In this document: positions 41,131 to 49,300 of the stretch, one piece after another
Numbering within the stretch: the first letter of the stretch is position 1
How the letters are laid out: every line of letters begins with the position of its first letter
Source: Candidatus Rhodoferax randersensis
GTDB lineage: Bacteria; Pseudomonadota; Gammaproteobacteria; Burkholderiales; Burkholderiaceae_C
Reading direction: 5' to 3'
Assembly (NCBI GenBank): GCA_016718155.1
Contig: JADKEH010000027.1
Span: 3,957-67,956 of the forward strand
Length of the DNA: 64,000 bases
Notes under the pieces: model-generated
What the model saw: the letters and a program-made list of their open reading frames with translations, nothing else
Told to the model about the DNA's origin: nothing
Databases searched by the model: none
Program-made: the position numbers and the translations under genes

Positions 41131-42606
41131 CTACAACACCTGCCGGGCAATCTGCGCCGCTGCCACCCCCGCCGCGCGCAGTTCGTCGTGCAGGGTGTCA
41201 ACAAAAGCGGCCGGCCCGGCCAGGTAGAAGTCGCAATCGATGTCAAACAGGTCTGCCCGCATGGCGCGGGCAATTTGCCACGCGCCCAGACCAACGTCGG
41301 CATGCGACACCAGCTCGACTTCGAACTGGTCCAGCGCCTCGGACCAGGCCCGGCACTGGTTGGCCATGAAGTGGCCGTCGCTGCGCGTGGCGAGCCAGAA
41401 CAGCGACAGAGCGGGCGCAGTGTCCAGCGATAGCGCGTGTTCGATCAGGCTCTTGATCGGCGCAAAGCCGGTGTCGCAAGCGGCAAACACCAGCGGGCGG
41501 TTGCCCTCAGCCAGCACAAATTCACCCACCGGGCCCAGTACAGTGATGGCGGCGCCCGGCTCCACGTCGCCGGCAAACAGATGGCGCGCCAGCGCATCGG
41601 ACTCGTTGCGGGCAACGAAGAACAACAGGTTGCGGTCATCGCACGGGCAACTGGCCAGCGGGTAGCTGCCATGGCCCTCCGCCACACCCGGCTGCACCCA
41701 ACCCAGGCGCACCGATTGACCGGCCAGAAAGCGCAGGCGGCGGCTGCGCGGGGTTTGTAGGTGCAGCAGGCGGGTATCGGGCGCCAGCACGGTGACGGCA
41801 CGCACCTGCGCCACGATTTGCTGCTCGGGGATGTCTTGCGGCCCGGTGGCTTCGAGCATCTCCAGGGTTAGCTCGCTGCTGGCGGCGGTGTGGCAACACA
41901 TCAGGGTGTAGCCCTGCGCGCGCTCGGCCTCGGACAGCGGGTAGTCAAAGTGCTGGGTTTGCACCACGTCACCGGCGATCACTCGCACCTTGCACATGCC
42001 ACAACTGCCGTTGCCGCAGCCGTAGTTGAGCTTGAGTCCGGCGTGCAGGCCGGACTGCAGCAAGTTGGCGTGCCCCTCGACCGAGAATTCGTGCCCGCTG
42101 GGGCGCACGGTGACCTGTGCCGTCATGACTTTAAGCATATCGTCCATCACTTCCAGCAAATCGACCGACTCGGTCGCCAGCGCCTGCGCCAAGCCCTTTG
42201 TCACCTGCCGCTCCAGCGCTTGCCAGGCTTGGTCGCCCGGGTGCTGCGCAAGCAGTTCGCGAATATGCTGTTGCAGGTCGATCACCAGGCCGTGGTAGCG
42301 CTGCAGGTGTTTGCGCACATCGGCCAATTCCTGGCTTTGCGCAAATACACGCTGGGCCAACACTTCCTGGCTTGGCAGCAAGCGCTCGCGCACCCGTCTG
42401 CCAAAGGCCTCGTCGCGGATCGTGGCGACGCGCTCCAGCAGGCCTGACTCCTCCAGTTGCGCACCGGGATAGAGCCGCAGCAGGGCATCGGTGGACACCA
42501 GGCCATCGCTCAACTCCAGGGCGCCATCACGCACGTGCTGCTGCAACACGCCACGTGCCACCCCCACCAATTGGGCTGCGCGCCAAACGCTGACTTGATG
42601 TGACAT
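41131..42606 (-). CDS. HTH-ferredoxin-FNR fusion oxidoreductase
   Basis: The 491-residue protein joins three parts. Residues about 5-50 (SVWRAAQLVGVARGVLQQHV, then RDGALELSDGLVSTDALLRL) look like a MerR/excisionase-type helix-turn-helix, followed by a coiled-coil stretch to about 130. Residues about 165-250 hold a plant-type 2Fe-2S ferredoxin (CGNGSCGMCKV and CCHTA). Residues 265-491 are an FNR-type FAD/NAD(P) reductase (FLAGQSVRLGWVQPG, FAACDTGFAPIKSLIEH). A DNA-binding module joined to a flavoreductase is unusual and suggests redox-linked regulation, or a re-used HTH for protein contact. It follows the TauD-like gene by 9 bp. Confidence 0.75.
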   Translation of the reverse strand: MSHQVSVWRAAQLVGVARGVLQQHVRDGALELSDGLVSTDALLRLYPGAQLEESGLLERVATIRDEAFGRRVRERLLPSQEVLAQRVFAQSQELADVRKHLQRYHGLVIDLQQHIRELLAQHPGDQAWQALERQVTKGLAQALATESVDLLEVMDDMLKVMTAQVTVRPSGHEFSVEGHANLLQSGLHAGLKLNYGCGNGSCGMCKVRVIAGDVVQTQHFDYPLSEAERAQGYTLMCCHTAASSELTLEMLEATGPQDIPEQQIVAQVRAVTVLAPDTRLLHLQTPRSRRLRFLAGQSVRLGWVQPGVAEGHGSYPLASCPCDDRNLLFFVARNESDALARHLFAGDVEPGAAITVLGPVGEFVLAEGNRPLVFAACDTGFAPIKSLIEHALSLDTAPALSLFWLATRSDGHFMANQCRAWSEALDQFEVELVSHADVGLGAWQIARAMRADLFDIDCDFYLAGPAAFVDTLHDELRAAGVAAAQIARQVL

Positions 42607-42615
42607 GGTGTTGCC

Positions 42616-43551
42616 CTATTGCTCAGAACGCGCTGCTGCCGGCGCCACCGACGCTGCCGAGCCCGGCAGGCGAATACGGTCCAGATAGCGCGCCCGGTAC
42701 AGCAGCCGGGCATGCCCCGCATCGTTGACAAAACCGGCCCGGTCATGCAGCACGTTGTTGCATACCAGGCCCATGCCGGGCTCCAGCCGCAGGCGCAACA
42801 CGTGCGGTCCGGCGCTGTCAAGCAATCGCTGCAAGAACGCCGCCGCGGCGCGGGTTGGCGCATCGTCTTTCCACAGCACGCTGCGGGTGCGCGCCGTGTA
42901 GCGCATGTGCAGCGCGCCGTCGTGCCGGTCGACCGAGAACACCGGGCCGCTTTGTTCGGCGCGCGCCACGCCATCATCGTCCAGCCGCTGCGGAATGGTC
43001 ATGGCATCGGGGGCCATCAGCGCGCGCACCCAATCCGGGTTGGCCTCCCGCAAGGCGATGTAAGCCATCTCATGGTCCATCAGCGCGTTCTCGCCACCCG
43101 CCGCGGCCGAGCGCACGCAGTGCAGCACCATGGCCCGGATGTGGCGCGACTGCGGGTGGTAGTAGCCATCGGTGTGCCACTTGATGGCGCGGTCGGTGTA
43201 GGGGATGTAGGCGCCGCGCTCAGCGCCTGGGGAAGCCATTTTGGCCACTTCAATCTGCGAAATGCCGTCTTCATCGGCCAGCCAGTTGCCGTCCAGCCGG
43301 CGCAGCCCCAATTGCCGTGCCATCTGCAAGGGGATGTCCTTGTCTTCGTCCTGCACCGCGCTGCGGTAGATCGCCATATTGGCGGTGGCGCAACGCTGCA
43401 GCAGGGCCTGCGCCTCTGCCTCGCTCAGGGCGCGCGGGTCGGCCACGTTGACCACCAGATCACGCGCCTGCGCCGGATGGCTGGCGCGCTTGGCATCACG
43501 CCAGCGCTGGTAGGCCAGCGGCTGGTCAAGGTCAAAGGGTGAGCCTTTCAT
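42616..43551 (-). CDS. TauD/TfdA-family 2-oxoglutarate-dependent oxygenase
   Basis: The 311-residue protein shows the iron motif HxD in IKWHTDGYYHPQSRHIRAMV and the distal histidine in NNVLHDRAGFVNDAG, with the arginine for 2-oxoglutarate in LLYRARYLDRIRLP. TauD relatives release sulfite from sulfonates. The substrate here is unknown, but a dsr-linked operon makes an organosulfur or related compound plausible. It lies 9 bp before the HTH-ferredoxin-reductase gene, which could supply electrons. Confidence 0.78.
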   Translation of the reverse strand: MKGSPFDLDQPLAYQRWRDAKRASHPAQARDLVVNVADPRALSEAEAQALLQRCATANMAIYRSAVQDEDKDIPLQMARQLGLRRLDGNWLADEDGISQIEVAKMASPGAERGAYIPYTDRAIKWHTDGYYHPQSRHIRAMVLHCVRSAAAGGENALMDHEMAYIALREANPDWVRALMAPDAMTIPQRLDDDGVARAEQSGPVFSVDRHDGALHMRYTARTRSVLWKDDAPTRAAAAFLQRLLDSAGPHVLRLRLEPGMGLVCNNVLHDRAGFVNDAGHARLLYRARYLDRIRLPGSAASVAPAAARSEQ

Positions 43552-43563
43552 GGTGCGCAGACC

Positions 43564-44181
43564 TCAGTCGCCCGATGCGACGCTGTGACTGGCGCGCGCC
43601 GGCCGCGCCTCGGTGGACAGCACATTGACCATGGCGCGCTGCAACATCTCCAGTGCGACGGGCACCTCGGCGGCCATGATCTGGTCCACCACCCAGCGCT
43701 GGTCTTTTTGCGGCATCAGCGCCTCAATGCGGTGGCCGAGGTAACGCACAAAGGCAAAGTCGGGGCCGTTGCCATCAAACCCGAATTCGGCGTAGTGATC
43801 GGCCAGTTCGTTGAACAAATCAATGAACGCGTCGTAATGGCTGGGCGCGCTGGGCGGCGGTGTGCCGAGCAGACCGTCCTCGTTGTCCTGCAAGATCTCC
43901 GCCACGCGCTTGACCAGGGCCGTGATGAACTCGCCGCGCCCCTCGGGACCCATGCGCTCAAACGCCATGCGGTCAAGCACCTGGGTGAAGAACACCAGCA
44001 CCTCCCGCGTGAAGGCAAAGTACTGTGGGCCAATTTCGATGTCGAAGTGCGCCGTTCGCATCTGTTTGAGCATGTTCTGCGCCACCCGCCAGGCGATAAA
44101 CGCCATGGCGCTGGCGGTCTGCTGCGGCGTCTTGGACGCGCCGGAGCGGAACCACTGGCTCTTGATGCGGATGTTGGCCAT
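43564..44181 (-). CDS. Conserved protein of unknown function in the dsr-divergent operon
   Basis: The ATG at 44181 (MANIRIKSQWFRSGASKTPQ) starts a 205-residue, mostly helical protein: FIAWRVAQNMLKQMRTAHFD, IGPQYFAFTREVLVFFTQVL and FNELADHYAEFGFDGNGPDF. It has no membrane segment, heme or metal motif. I do not recognise the family. It sits 12 bp before the TauD-like gene. The reading frame upstream of 44181 runs through a repeat and was excluded. Confidence 0.6.
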   Translation of the reverse strand: MANIRIKSQWFRSGASKTPQQTASAMAFIAWRVAQNMLKQMRTAHFDIEIGPQYFAFTREVLVFFTQVLDRMAFERMGPEGRGEFITALVKRVAEILQDNEDGLLGTPPPSAPSHYDAFIDLFNELADHYAEFGFDGNGPDFAFVRYLGHRIEALMPQKDQRWVVDQIMAAEVPVALEMLQRAMVNVLSTEARPARASHSVASGD

Positions 44182-44211
44182 GTCAAACGAGCGAACGCGA
44201 GAAAATCCGGC

Positions 44212-44291
44212 CGCCGCGCCGGGCCGCCCCAAGCAAGGCCAGCCCCCCCGGGGGGCAGCGCAGTACACGCAGTGACAAGCGTGGGGGCATC
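44212..44291. repeat. GC-rich palindromic intergenic repeat (Comamonadaceae type)
   Basis: CCGCCCCAAGCAAGGCCAGC is followed by a CCCCCCCGGGGGGC palindrome and by GACAAGCGTGGGGGCA. From memory, this arrangement matches a repeat common between genes in Comamonadaceae. It separates the DsrC-like gene from the next gene of the operon. Confidence 0.55.
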
Positions 44292-44619
44292 AATACCCAC
44301 CCTTACCCAGCGGCTGCGGCAGGCCGGCGACTTTCGGACCCTGTTTCGCCGGGCCAATCGGGAACAGGTCGTACAGGTATTTGCTGTCCACCTCGGGACG
44401 AATTTCGGCCATGCCCTTGAGCATGGCGCGAAAGTTCGGCGTGTGGCCATGTTCGCGGTACTCGTCGCGCAGGTAGTTCACCACCTCCCAGTGTGCATCG
44501 GTGAGTTCAATGCTTTCGGCCGCGGCAATCACGCGCACCGCCTCATCGTCGAACACCGGCTCCAGCAGGTAACCCTGATCGTCGGCCTCGTAGTTCATGC
44601 CATTGATGTTGTAGCCCAT
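44290..44619 (-). CDS. DsrC/TusE-family protein without cysteines
   Basis: MGYNINGMNYEADDQGYLLE, IELTDAHWEVVNYLRDEYRE and YLYDLFPIGPAKQGPKVAGL match DsrC over its length. The C-terminal arm ends GLPQPLGKGGY, so both functional cysteines of DsrC (compare C98 and C109 in the protein at 49493) are absent, and the protein has no cysteine at all. It cannot carry a trisulfide. A regulatory or DNA/protein-binding role is more likely, as suggested for other DsrC-like proteins. Confidence 0.82.
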   Translation of the reverse strand: MGYNINGMNYEADDQGYLLEPVFDDEAVRVIAAAESIELTDAHWEVVNYLRDEYREHGHTPNFRAMLKGMAEIRPEVDSKYLYDLFPIGPAKQGPKVAGLPQPLGKGGY

Positions 44620-44652
44620 TTGCTTAGTCTCCTTGTCACGATTGAATGCTTG

Positions 44653-45288
44653 CTATACCGCCGCTGTGGACTTGTGCGGCACAAACAGCCCGCAGCCCAG
44701 CAGCCGCTGCGGACCCAACCCGCGTTGTTGCAGCAGCAACGAGTGCGCCGGGGTCAACTGGTGCAGCATCAGGCTGAAGGTGTCTTGCAGCCGCCCGGCG
44801 ACCTGCAGGTGATGGTGCAGCCCGCACACCGGCAGGCCGCCGATGCCCAGTGCCGCCAGTTCGGTAGCGACGGTAGCCATGAAAGCCACCTCGTCGGCAC
44901 TGTCGGCCGCCACCCGGTAGGCATACAGGGTGGCGTGAGGCTGCAGGCCGCGCAGATGCGCCGCGCCCAACTGCAGCGCCTGACCGGCGATCTGCAAGGA
45001 CAGCCCCGGCAAGGCCAGCAATTCCACCGCGCGCGAGGCGCTGACGCGCAGCAACAGGCGCACGCGTTGCGACAGCAGGGCTGACTCACCCAAACCATGC
45101 ACCAGCTTGATCGGATGAACCCCCGCCAGCGGCTCGGTGGCCAGCCACGGCAGTTGCGCGCACAAGGCCTGTTGCAGCGCCTGCGCATGGTCGCGCGGCA
45201 ACTCGCGCGCCTGCAGGGGAAACACCACGTCCACGGCGGCATCGGCCGCTGTTGGCATGCCTGGCCCGTCGACAACTGCGTTGATCAT
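44653..45288 (-). CDS. Cas6/Cmx6-like RAMP protein without a CRISPR locus
   Basis: The 211-residue protein has VDVVFPLQARELPRDHAQAL, LAGVHPIKLVHG, LQPHATLYAYRV and a glycine-rich C-terminus GLGPQRLLGCGLFVPHK. These are the features of the type I-MYXAN Cas6/Cmx6 family, CRISPR RNA endonucleases with a ferredoxin-like fold. No CRISPR array or other cas gene is visible in the window. It overlaps the 79-residue gene by 4 bp and precedes the cysteine-free DsrC-like gene, so it belongs to a sulfur-linked operon. An RNA-binding or structural role is inference. Confidence 0.68.
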   Translation of the reverse strand: MINAVVDGPGMPTAADAAVDVVFPLQARELPRDHAQALQQALCAQLPWLATEPLAGVHPIKLVHGLGESALLSQRVRLLLRVSASRAVELLALPGLSLQIAGQALQLGAAHLRGLQPHATLYAYRVAADSADEVAFMATVATELAALGIGGLPVCGLHHHLQVAGRLQDTFSLMLHQLTPAHSLLLQQRGLGPQRLLGCGLFVPHKSTAAV

Positions 45289-45524
45289 GCCGGTGCCTGC
45301 GCTGGCGGGTTGGACTCAGGCTGGGCATCCGCCCAGCGCAGCAGGGCCGCACCCCACACACGGGCGGTGTGCGGGTCGATCTCGAACACGGTGAAACGGC
45401 TGCCCTCGCGGATACGGGTGCGCAGCAGGCTCATGCCGCCCCCGTCATGGTCGAACTGCTGCAATTCGATCACCTGACGGCCCAGTGGGCTGGTCAGTGT
45501 TTCGATGGGCGTAATGGTGCTCAT
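45285..45524 (-). CDS. Small protein heading the dsr-divergent operon
   Basis: The 79-residue product (MSTITPIETLTSPLGRQVIE, then LQQFDHDGGGMSLLRTRIRE and FTVFEIDPHTARVWGAALLR) is compact and has no cysteine, membrane segment or known motif. It is first in the seven-gene operon and overlaps the Cas6-like gene by 4 bp (ATGA). I do not recognise its family. Confidence 0.6.
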   Translation of the reverse strand: MSTITPIETLTSPLGRQVIELQQFDHDGGGMSLLRTRIREGSRFTVFEIDPHTARVWGAALLRWADAQPESNPPAQAPA

Positions 45525-45584
45525 ACCCGCTATTTAGCGCAAGGCACGGCCCTGGCGTCTATAACCGGCTCGGGTGGGGCAATA

Positions 45585-45599
45585 TAGCCCTAATGGGTA
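45585..45599 (+). promoter_or_regulatory. Shared sulfur-regulon palindrome, site C (dsrA)
   Basis: TAGCCCTAATGGGTA lies in the 247-bp region between the divergent 79-residue gene and dsrA. It matches sites A (30321) and B (32271) in the same orientation relative to dsrA. It lies 173 bp before the dsrA start, and about 60 bp before the divergent gene, so it could serve both. Function is inference. Confidence 0.55.
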
Positions 45600-45712
45600 G
45601 CCCCCAATACTCAACGAGGGTGATAGCGCGGCACGCTTGCGAAACCTACTATTTGTCCCATCGTTGAACACGAACCGGCCCCAAGCGGCAGACCTCGTTA
45701 CCGTTCATCGAA

Positions 45713-45757
45713 CTTAGCGGGACAGACCGTAGCGCTGCAAAGCGCTGTCCTCAACCG
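45713..45757 (-). repeat. GGGGACAG-type intergenic repeat, copy 3
   Basis: Read on the minus strand, GGTTGAGGACAGCGCTTTGC and then GGTCTGTCCCGCTAAG match copy 1. An AGCGCT-GCAA-AGCGCT hairpin occupies its middle. It sits directly upstream of the dsrA ribosome site and may shape the leader. Confidence 0.6.
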
Positions 45758-45771
45758 AATAGGAGACCATT

Positions 45772-47052
45772 GTGAGCAAAACACCGCACGACACCCCGAT
45801 GCTCGACCAGCTTGAGAGCGGTCCATGGCCCAGCTTTGTCACCGGTCTGAAGCGCCTGGCCAAGGACAGCGACTACATGACCGACCTGCTGGGTCAGCTG
45901 GAGCATTCCTACAAGACCCGCAAGGGCTACTGGAAAGGCGGCACGGTGGGGGTGTTTGGCTACGGCGGGGGTGTCATCCCGCGCTTCTCCGAAGTGGCCG
46001 AGATGTTCCCGGCGTCCAAGGAATTCCACACCCTGCGCATTCAGCCGCCAGCGGGCATGCACTACAACACCGATGTGCTGCGCAAAATGTGCGACATCTG
46101 GGAAAAACACGGCTCAGGCCTGATCGCCTTCCACGGCCAGTCCGGCGACATCATGTTCCAGGGCGCCAGCACGGCCAATGTGCAAGGTGCCTTTGACGAG
46201 CTGAACGAACTGGGCTTTGACCTGGGTGGCGCGGGCCCCGCCGTGCGCACCAGCATGTCCTGCGTCGGTGCCGCGCGTTGCGAGCAGTCTTGCTTCGACG
46301 AGGCGCGCGCCCACCGCCAGATGGTCAACACCTTCCTGGACGACATGCACCGCCCGGCCCTGCCTTACAAGTTCAAGTTCAAGTTCTCGGGCTGCCCTAA
46401 CGATTGCATGAACTCGATCCAGCGCGCCGACATGGCCGTCATCGGCACCTGGCGTGACAACATGCGCACCGATGAACCGCTGGCTCGCAAGTGGTTCGCC
46501 AAACACGGCATGACCGAGCTGGTCAACGACGTGGTGAGCCGCTGCCCGACCAAGGCAATCATGCTGAAAGAGACCAAGGACGTCTCCAAAGGCGCCAAGA
46601 TCACCAGCGTGGCCCTGAACGACACCCAGTCGCTGGAAATTGACAACGGCAACTGCGTACGCTGCATGCACTGCATCAACGTCATGACGGGTGCCCTGGC
46701 CCCCGGCGTCGACACCGGCGTCACCGTGCTGATGGGTGGCAAACGCACGCTCAAGATCGGCGACCTGATGGGCACCGTGGTGACCCCCTTCATGCCCATG
46801 AAGACCGACGAGGACTACCAGGCGCTGGTGGAACTGGGCAAGAAATCGATCGACTTCTTTGCCGAAAACGCGCTGGAACACGAGCGCACCGGCGAGATGA
46901 TCGAACGCATCGGCCTGGTCAACTTCCTGGAAGGCATCGGCCTGGAGATCGACCCGAACATGGTGTCCACCCCGCGCACCAACCCCTACGTCCGCACCGA
47001 CGGCTGGGACGACGAAGTGGCCAAGATCAACGCCCGCAAGTCAGCGGTCTGA
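45772..47052 (+). CDS. dsrA: Reverse dissimilatory sulfite reductase, alpha subunit
   Basis: The 426-residue protein has the siroheme-[4Fe-4S] ligand block VGAARCEQSCFDEARAH with FSGCPNDCMNS and an inserted ferredoxin domain (CVRCMHCINVM). GTG at 45772 follows AATAGGAGAC. DsrAB oxidises DsrC-bound sulfur to sulfite in sulfur-oxidising bacteria. The presence of dsrL and dsrEFH in the operon marks it as the oxidative type. Confidence 0.96.
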   Translation: MSKTPHDTPMLDQLESGPWPSFVTGLKRLAKDSDYMTDLLGQLEHSYKTRKGYWKGGTVGVFGYGGGVIPRFSEVAEMFPASKEFHTLRIQPPAGMHYNTDVLRKMCDIWEKHGSGLIAFHGQSGDIMFQGASTANVQGAFDELNELGFDLGGAGPAVRTSMSCVGAARCEQSCFDEARAHRQMVNTFLDDMHRPALPYKFKFKFSGCPNDCMNSIQRADMAVIGTWRDNMRTDEPLARKWFAKHGMTELVNDVVSRCPTKAIMLKETKDVSKGAKITSVALNDTQSLEIDNGNCVRCMHCINVMTGALAPGVDTGVTVLMGGKRTLKIGDLMGTVVTPFMPMKTDEDYQALVELGKKSIDFFAENALEHERTGEMIERIGLVNFLEGIGLEIDPNMVSTPRTNPYVRTDGWDDEVAKINARKSAV

Positions 47053-47072
47053 AGCGCTGTCCCCAACTGACC
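47053..47072 (-). repeat. GGGGACAG-type intergenic repeat, half copy 4
   Basis: On the minus strand the dsrA-dsrB gap reads GTCAGTTGGGGACAGCGCTT, matching the first half of copies 1, 3 and 5. Confidence 0.5.
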
Positions 47073-47091
47073 AAAAGATAGGAAGACGACC

Positions 47092-48162
47092 ATGGCCACC
47101 ATGCGCACCCCCATCGAGAGCGGCGTCCCAGACAACAAGCAGTATCTGCACCCGCTGATGCTCAGGAACTACGGCAACTGGAAGTACCACGACCGGCCAC
47201 GGCCCGGTGTGCTGCACCATGTCGCGCACAGCGGCGACGAGATCTGGACCGTGCGCGCCGGCACCCAGCGGCAGTTGGACCTGTTCACTATCCGCAAGCT
47301 GTGTGACATCGCAGACACCTTTGCCGATGGGCATGTGCGCTTCACCATCCGCAGCAACATCGAGTACATGGTGTCCGATGCGGCGCGCGTGGCGCCACTG
47401 GTCGAGGCCCTGACCAGCAACGGCTTCCCGGTGGGTGGCACCGGCAACTCGGTGTCCTCCATCGCGCACACCCAAGGCTGGCTGCACTGCGACATTCCCG
47501 GCACCGACGCGTCCGGCGCGGTCAAGGCCCTGATGGACGACCTGCACGCCGAGTTCATCAAGGAAGAGATGCCCAACCGGGTGCACCTGTCCACCTCCTG
47601 CTGCGAAATCAATTGCGGCGGCCAGGCCGACATCGCCATCGTCATGCAGCACACCAAGCCGCCCAAGATCAACCACGATCTGGTGGCCAACATGTGCGAG
47701 CGCCCGACCGTGGTGGCGCGTTGCCCGGTGGCCGCCATCCGCCCGGCGATGGTCAACGGCAAGCCCTCGCTGGAAATTGACGAAGCCAAGTGCATGTGCT
47801 GCGGCGCCTGCTACCCACCCTGCCCGCCGATGCAGATCAATGACCCCGAGCACAGCAAGCTGGCGATCTGGGTCGGCGGCAAGAACTCCAATGCCCGCGG
47901 CAAGCCGACCTTCATGAAGATGGTGGCCTCGGGCCTGCCCAACAACCCGCCGCGCTGGCCCGAAGTCTCGGCCATGGTCAAGAAGATTCTGTACACCTAC
48001 AAGGAAGACGCGCGCTCCTGGGAACGCGTGGCGGACTGGATCGAGCGCATCGGCTGGCCGGCGTTCTTCGAGAAGTGCGACCTGCCCTTCACCAAGTACC
48101 TGATTGACGACTGGCGCGGTTCGCGCTCCAGCCTCAACGCCTCGACCCACATCCGCTTCTGA
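47092..48162 (+). CDS. dsrB: Reverse dissimilatory sulfite reductase, beta subunit
   Basis: STSCCEINCGGQADIAIVMQ, VVARCPVAAIRPAMVNGKPS and CMCCGACYPPCPPMQI give the DsrB iron-sulfur motifs. It forms the alpha2beta2 enzyme with DsrA; the catalytic siroheme amide sits at the subunit interface. The length of 356 residues is normal. dsrE starts 8 bp after its stop. Confidence 0.96.
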   Translation: MATMRTPIESGVPDNKQYLHPLMLRNYGNWKYHDRPRPGVLHHVAHSGDEIWTVRAGTQRQLDLFTIRKLCDIADTFADGHVRFTIRSNIEYMVSDAARVAPLVEALTSNGFPVGGTGNSVSSIAHTQGWLHCDIPGTDASGAVKALMDDLHAEFIKEEMPNRVHLSTSCCEINCGGQADIAIVMQHTKPPKINHDLVANMCERPTVVARCPVAAIRPAMVNGKPSLEIDEAKCMCCGACYPPCPPMQINDPEHSKLAIWVGGKNSNARGKPTFMKMVASGLPNNPPRWPEVSAMVKKILYTYKEDARSWERVADWIERIGWPAFFEKCDLPFTKYLIDDWRGSRSSLNASTHIRF

Positions 48163-48169
48163 GAAGAAA

Positions 48170-48529
48170 ATGAAATTCGGTTTACTCGTCAACGAAGGCC
48201 CCTATACGCATCAGGCGTCGGACACTGCCTACCAGTTCGCCACGGCCGCATTGGCCAAGGGGCACAGTATCCAGCGCGTGTTTTTCTACCACGATGGCGT
48301 CTACAACGCGACCCGCCTGACCGAGCCACCGCAGGATGACCGCCACATCGTCAACCGCTGGTCGGCCATGGCCGCCGAACACAAGGTGGACCTGGTGGTG
48401 TGCGTGGCCGCCGCACTGCGCCGCGGCATCAAGGACGAAGTGCTGGCGCCGGGCTTTCGCATCTCGGGCCTGGGCCAGTTGGTGGACAGCGGCATCAAGG
48501 CGGATCGCCTGGTGACATTTGGCGATTGA
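48170..48529 (+). CDS. dsrE: DsrE sulfurtransferase subunit
   Basis: MKFGLLVNEGPYTHQASDTA continues to DLVVCVAAALRRGIKDE, with the conserved sulfur-binding C78. DsrEFH is a hexameric cytoplasmic complex relaying persulfide sulfur to DsrC. The 119-residue length is normal and order dsrE-F-H follows. Confidence 0.94.
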   Translation: MKFGLLVNEGPYTHQASDTAYQFATAALAKGHSIQRVFFYHDGVYNATRLTEPPQDDRHIVNRWSAMAAEHKVDLVVCVAAALRRGIKDEVLAPGFRISGLGQLVDSGIKADRLVTFGD

Positions 48530-48547
48530 TCGGACGAGGCAAACACG

Positions 48548-48942
48548 ATGAGCGAACAAGCAGCAACCCCAGCAGCGGCCCCAAAGTGAAGAAGTTCATG
48601 TTTGTCAACCGCAAGGCGCCCTACGGCACGATCTACGCACTCGAAAGCCTCGAAGTGGTGTTGATCGGCGCGACCTTCGACCAGGACGTGAGCCTGGTCT
48701 TCATCGACGATGGGGTCTATGAACTGGTCAAGGGCCAGCAGACCAAGGGCATCGGCATCAAGAACTTCTCGCCCAGCTACCGCGCGCTGGACGGCTACGA
48801 CGTGGAAAAACTGTATGTCGATGCGGTCTCGATGGCGCAGCGCAATCTGACCGAGAAGGACCTGCTGGTTCCGGTTGAAGTGCTCGACGCGCAAGCCATG
48901 GGGCAACTCATGGCTGAGCAGGACGTGATCCTGAGTTTTTGA
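48548..48942 (+). CDS. dsrF: DsrF sulfurtransferase subunit, apparent N-terminal frameshift
   Basis: The conserved body reads VKKFMFVNRKAPYGTIYALE through LMAEQDVILSF, the DsrF pattern. An ATG at 48548 starts MSEQAATPAAAPK but stops at once; the homologous frame resumes at GTG 48586 or ATG 48598. A single missing base near 48577-48586 would restore a normal start, and the GTG could also serve. DsrF stabilises the DsrEFH complex. Confidence 0.85.
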
Positions 48943-48951
48943 GGAAGCCCC

Positions 48952-49251
48952 ATGCTGCACATCGTCAACAAGTCACCCTTTCAAACCAGCACGCTACAGA
49001 GCTGTTTGCGCATGGCGCAGGCCGGGCACGCCTTGTTGCTGACCGAAGACGCCGTCTACGCCGCCACCACCGGCACCGAGTGGGAAGCGCGGGTGCGCCA
49101 AGCCTGCGCCTCAATGAAAGTCTATGCCCTGCAACCCGATCTGGACGCGCGTGGCCTGACCGCCCGGCTGATCGACGGCGTCACCCTGGTCGACTACGGC
49201 GGCTTTGTGGACCTGACCGTGGAACACCCCACCTCGCATGCCTGGCTGTGA
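48952..49251 (+). CDS. dsrH: DsrH sulfurtransferase subunit
   Basis: The 99-residue protein MLHIVNKSPFQTSTLQSCLR, with C18 near the usual DsrH cysteine position, then ALLLTEDAVYAATTGTEWEA matches DsrH/TusB. It completes DsrEFH. GAGGAAG precedes the start; a G-rich tract follows downstream. Confidence 0.93.
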   Translation: MLHIVNKSPFQTSTLQSCLRMAQAGHALLLTEDAVYAATTGTEWEARVRQACASMKVYALQPDLDARGLTARLIDGVTLVDYGGFVDLTVEHPTSHAWL

Positions 49252-49300
49252 AATCTGCTCGATTGCGGAAGCCTGAAGGGGCAGGGACACCGGTTTTCGT

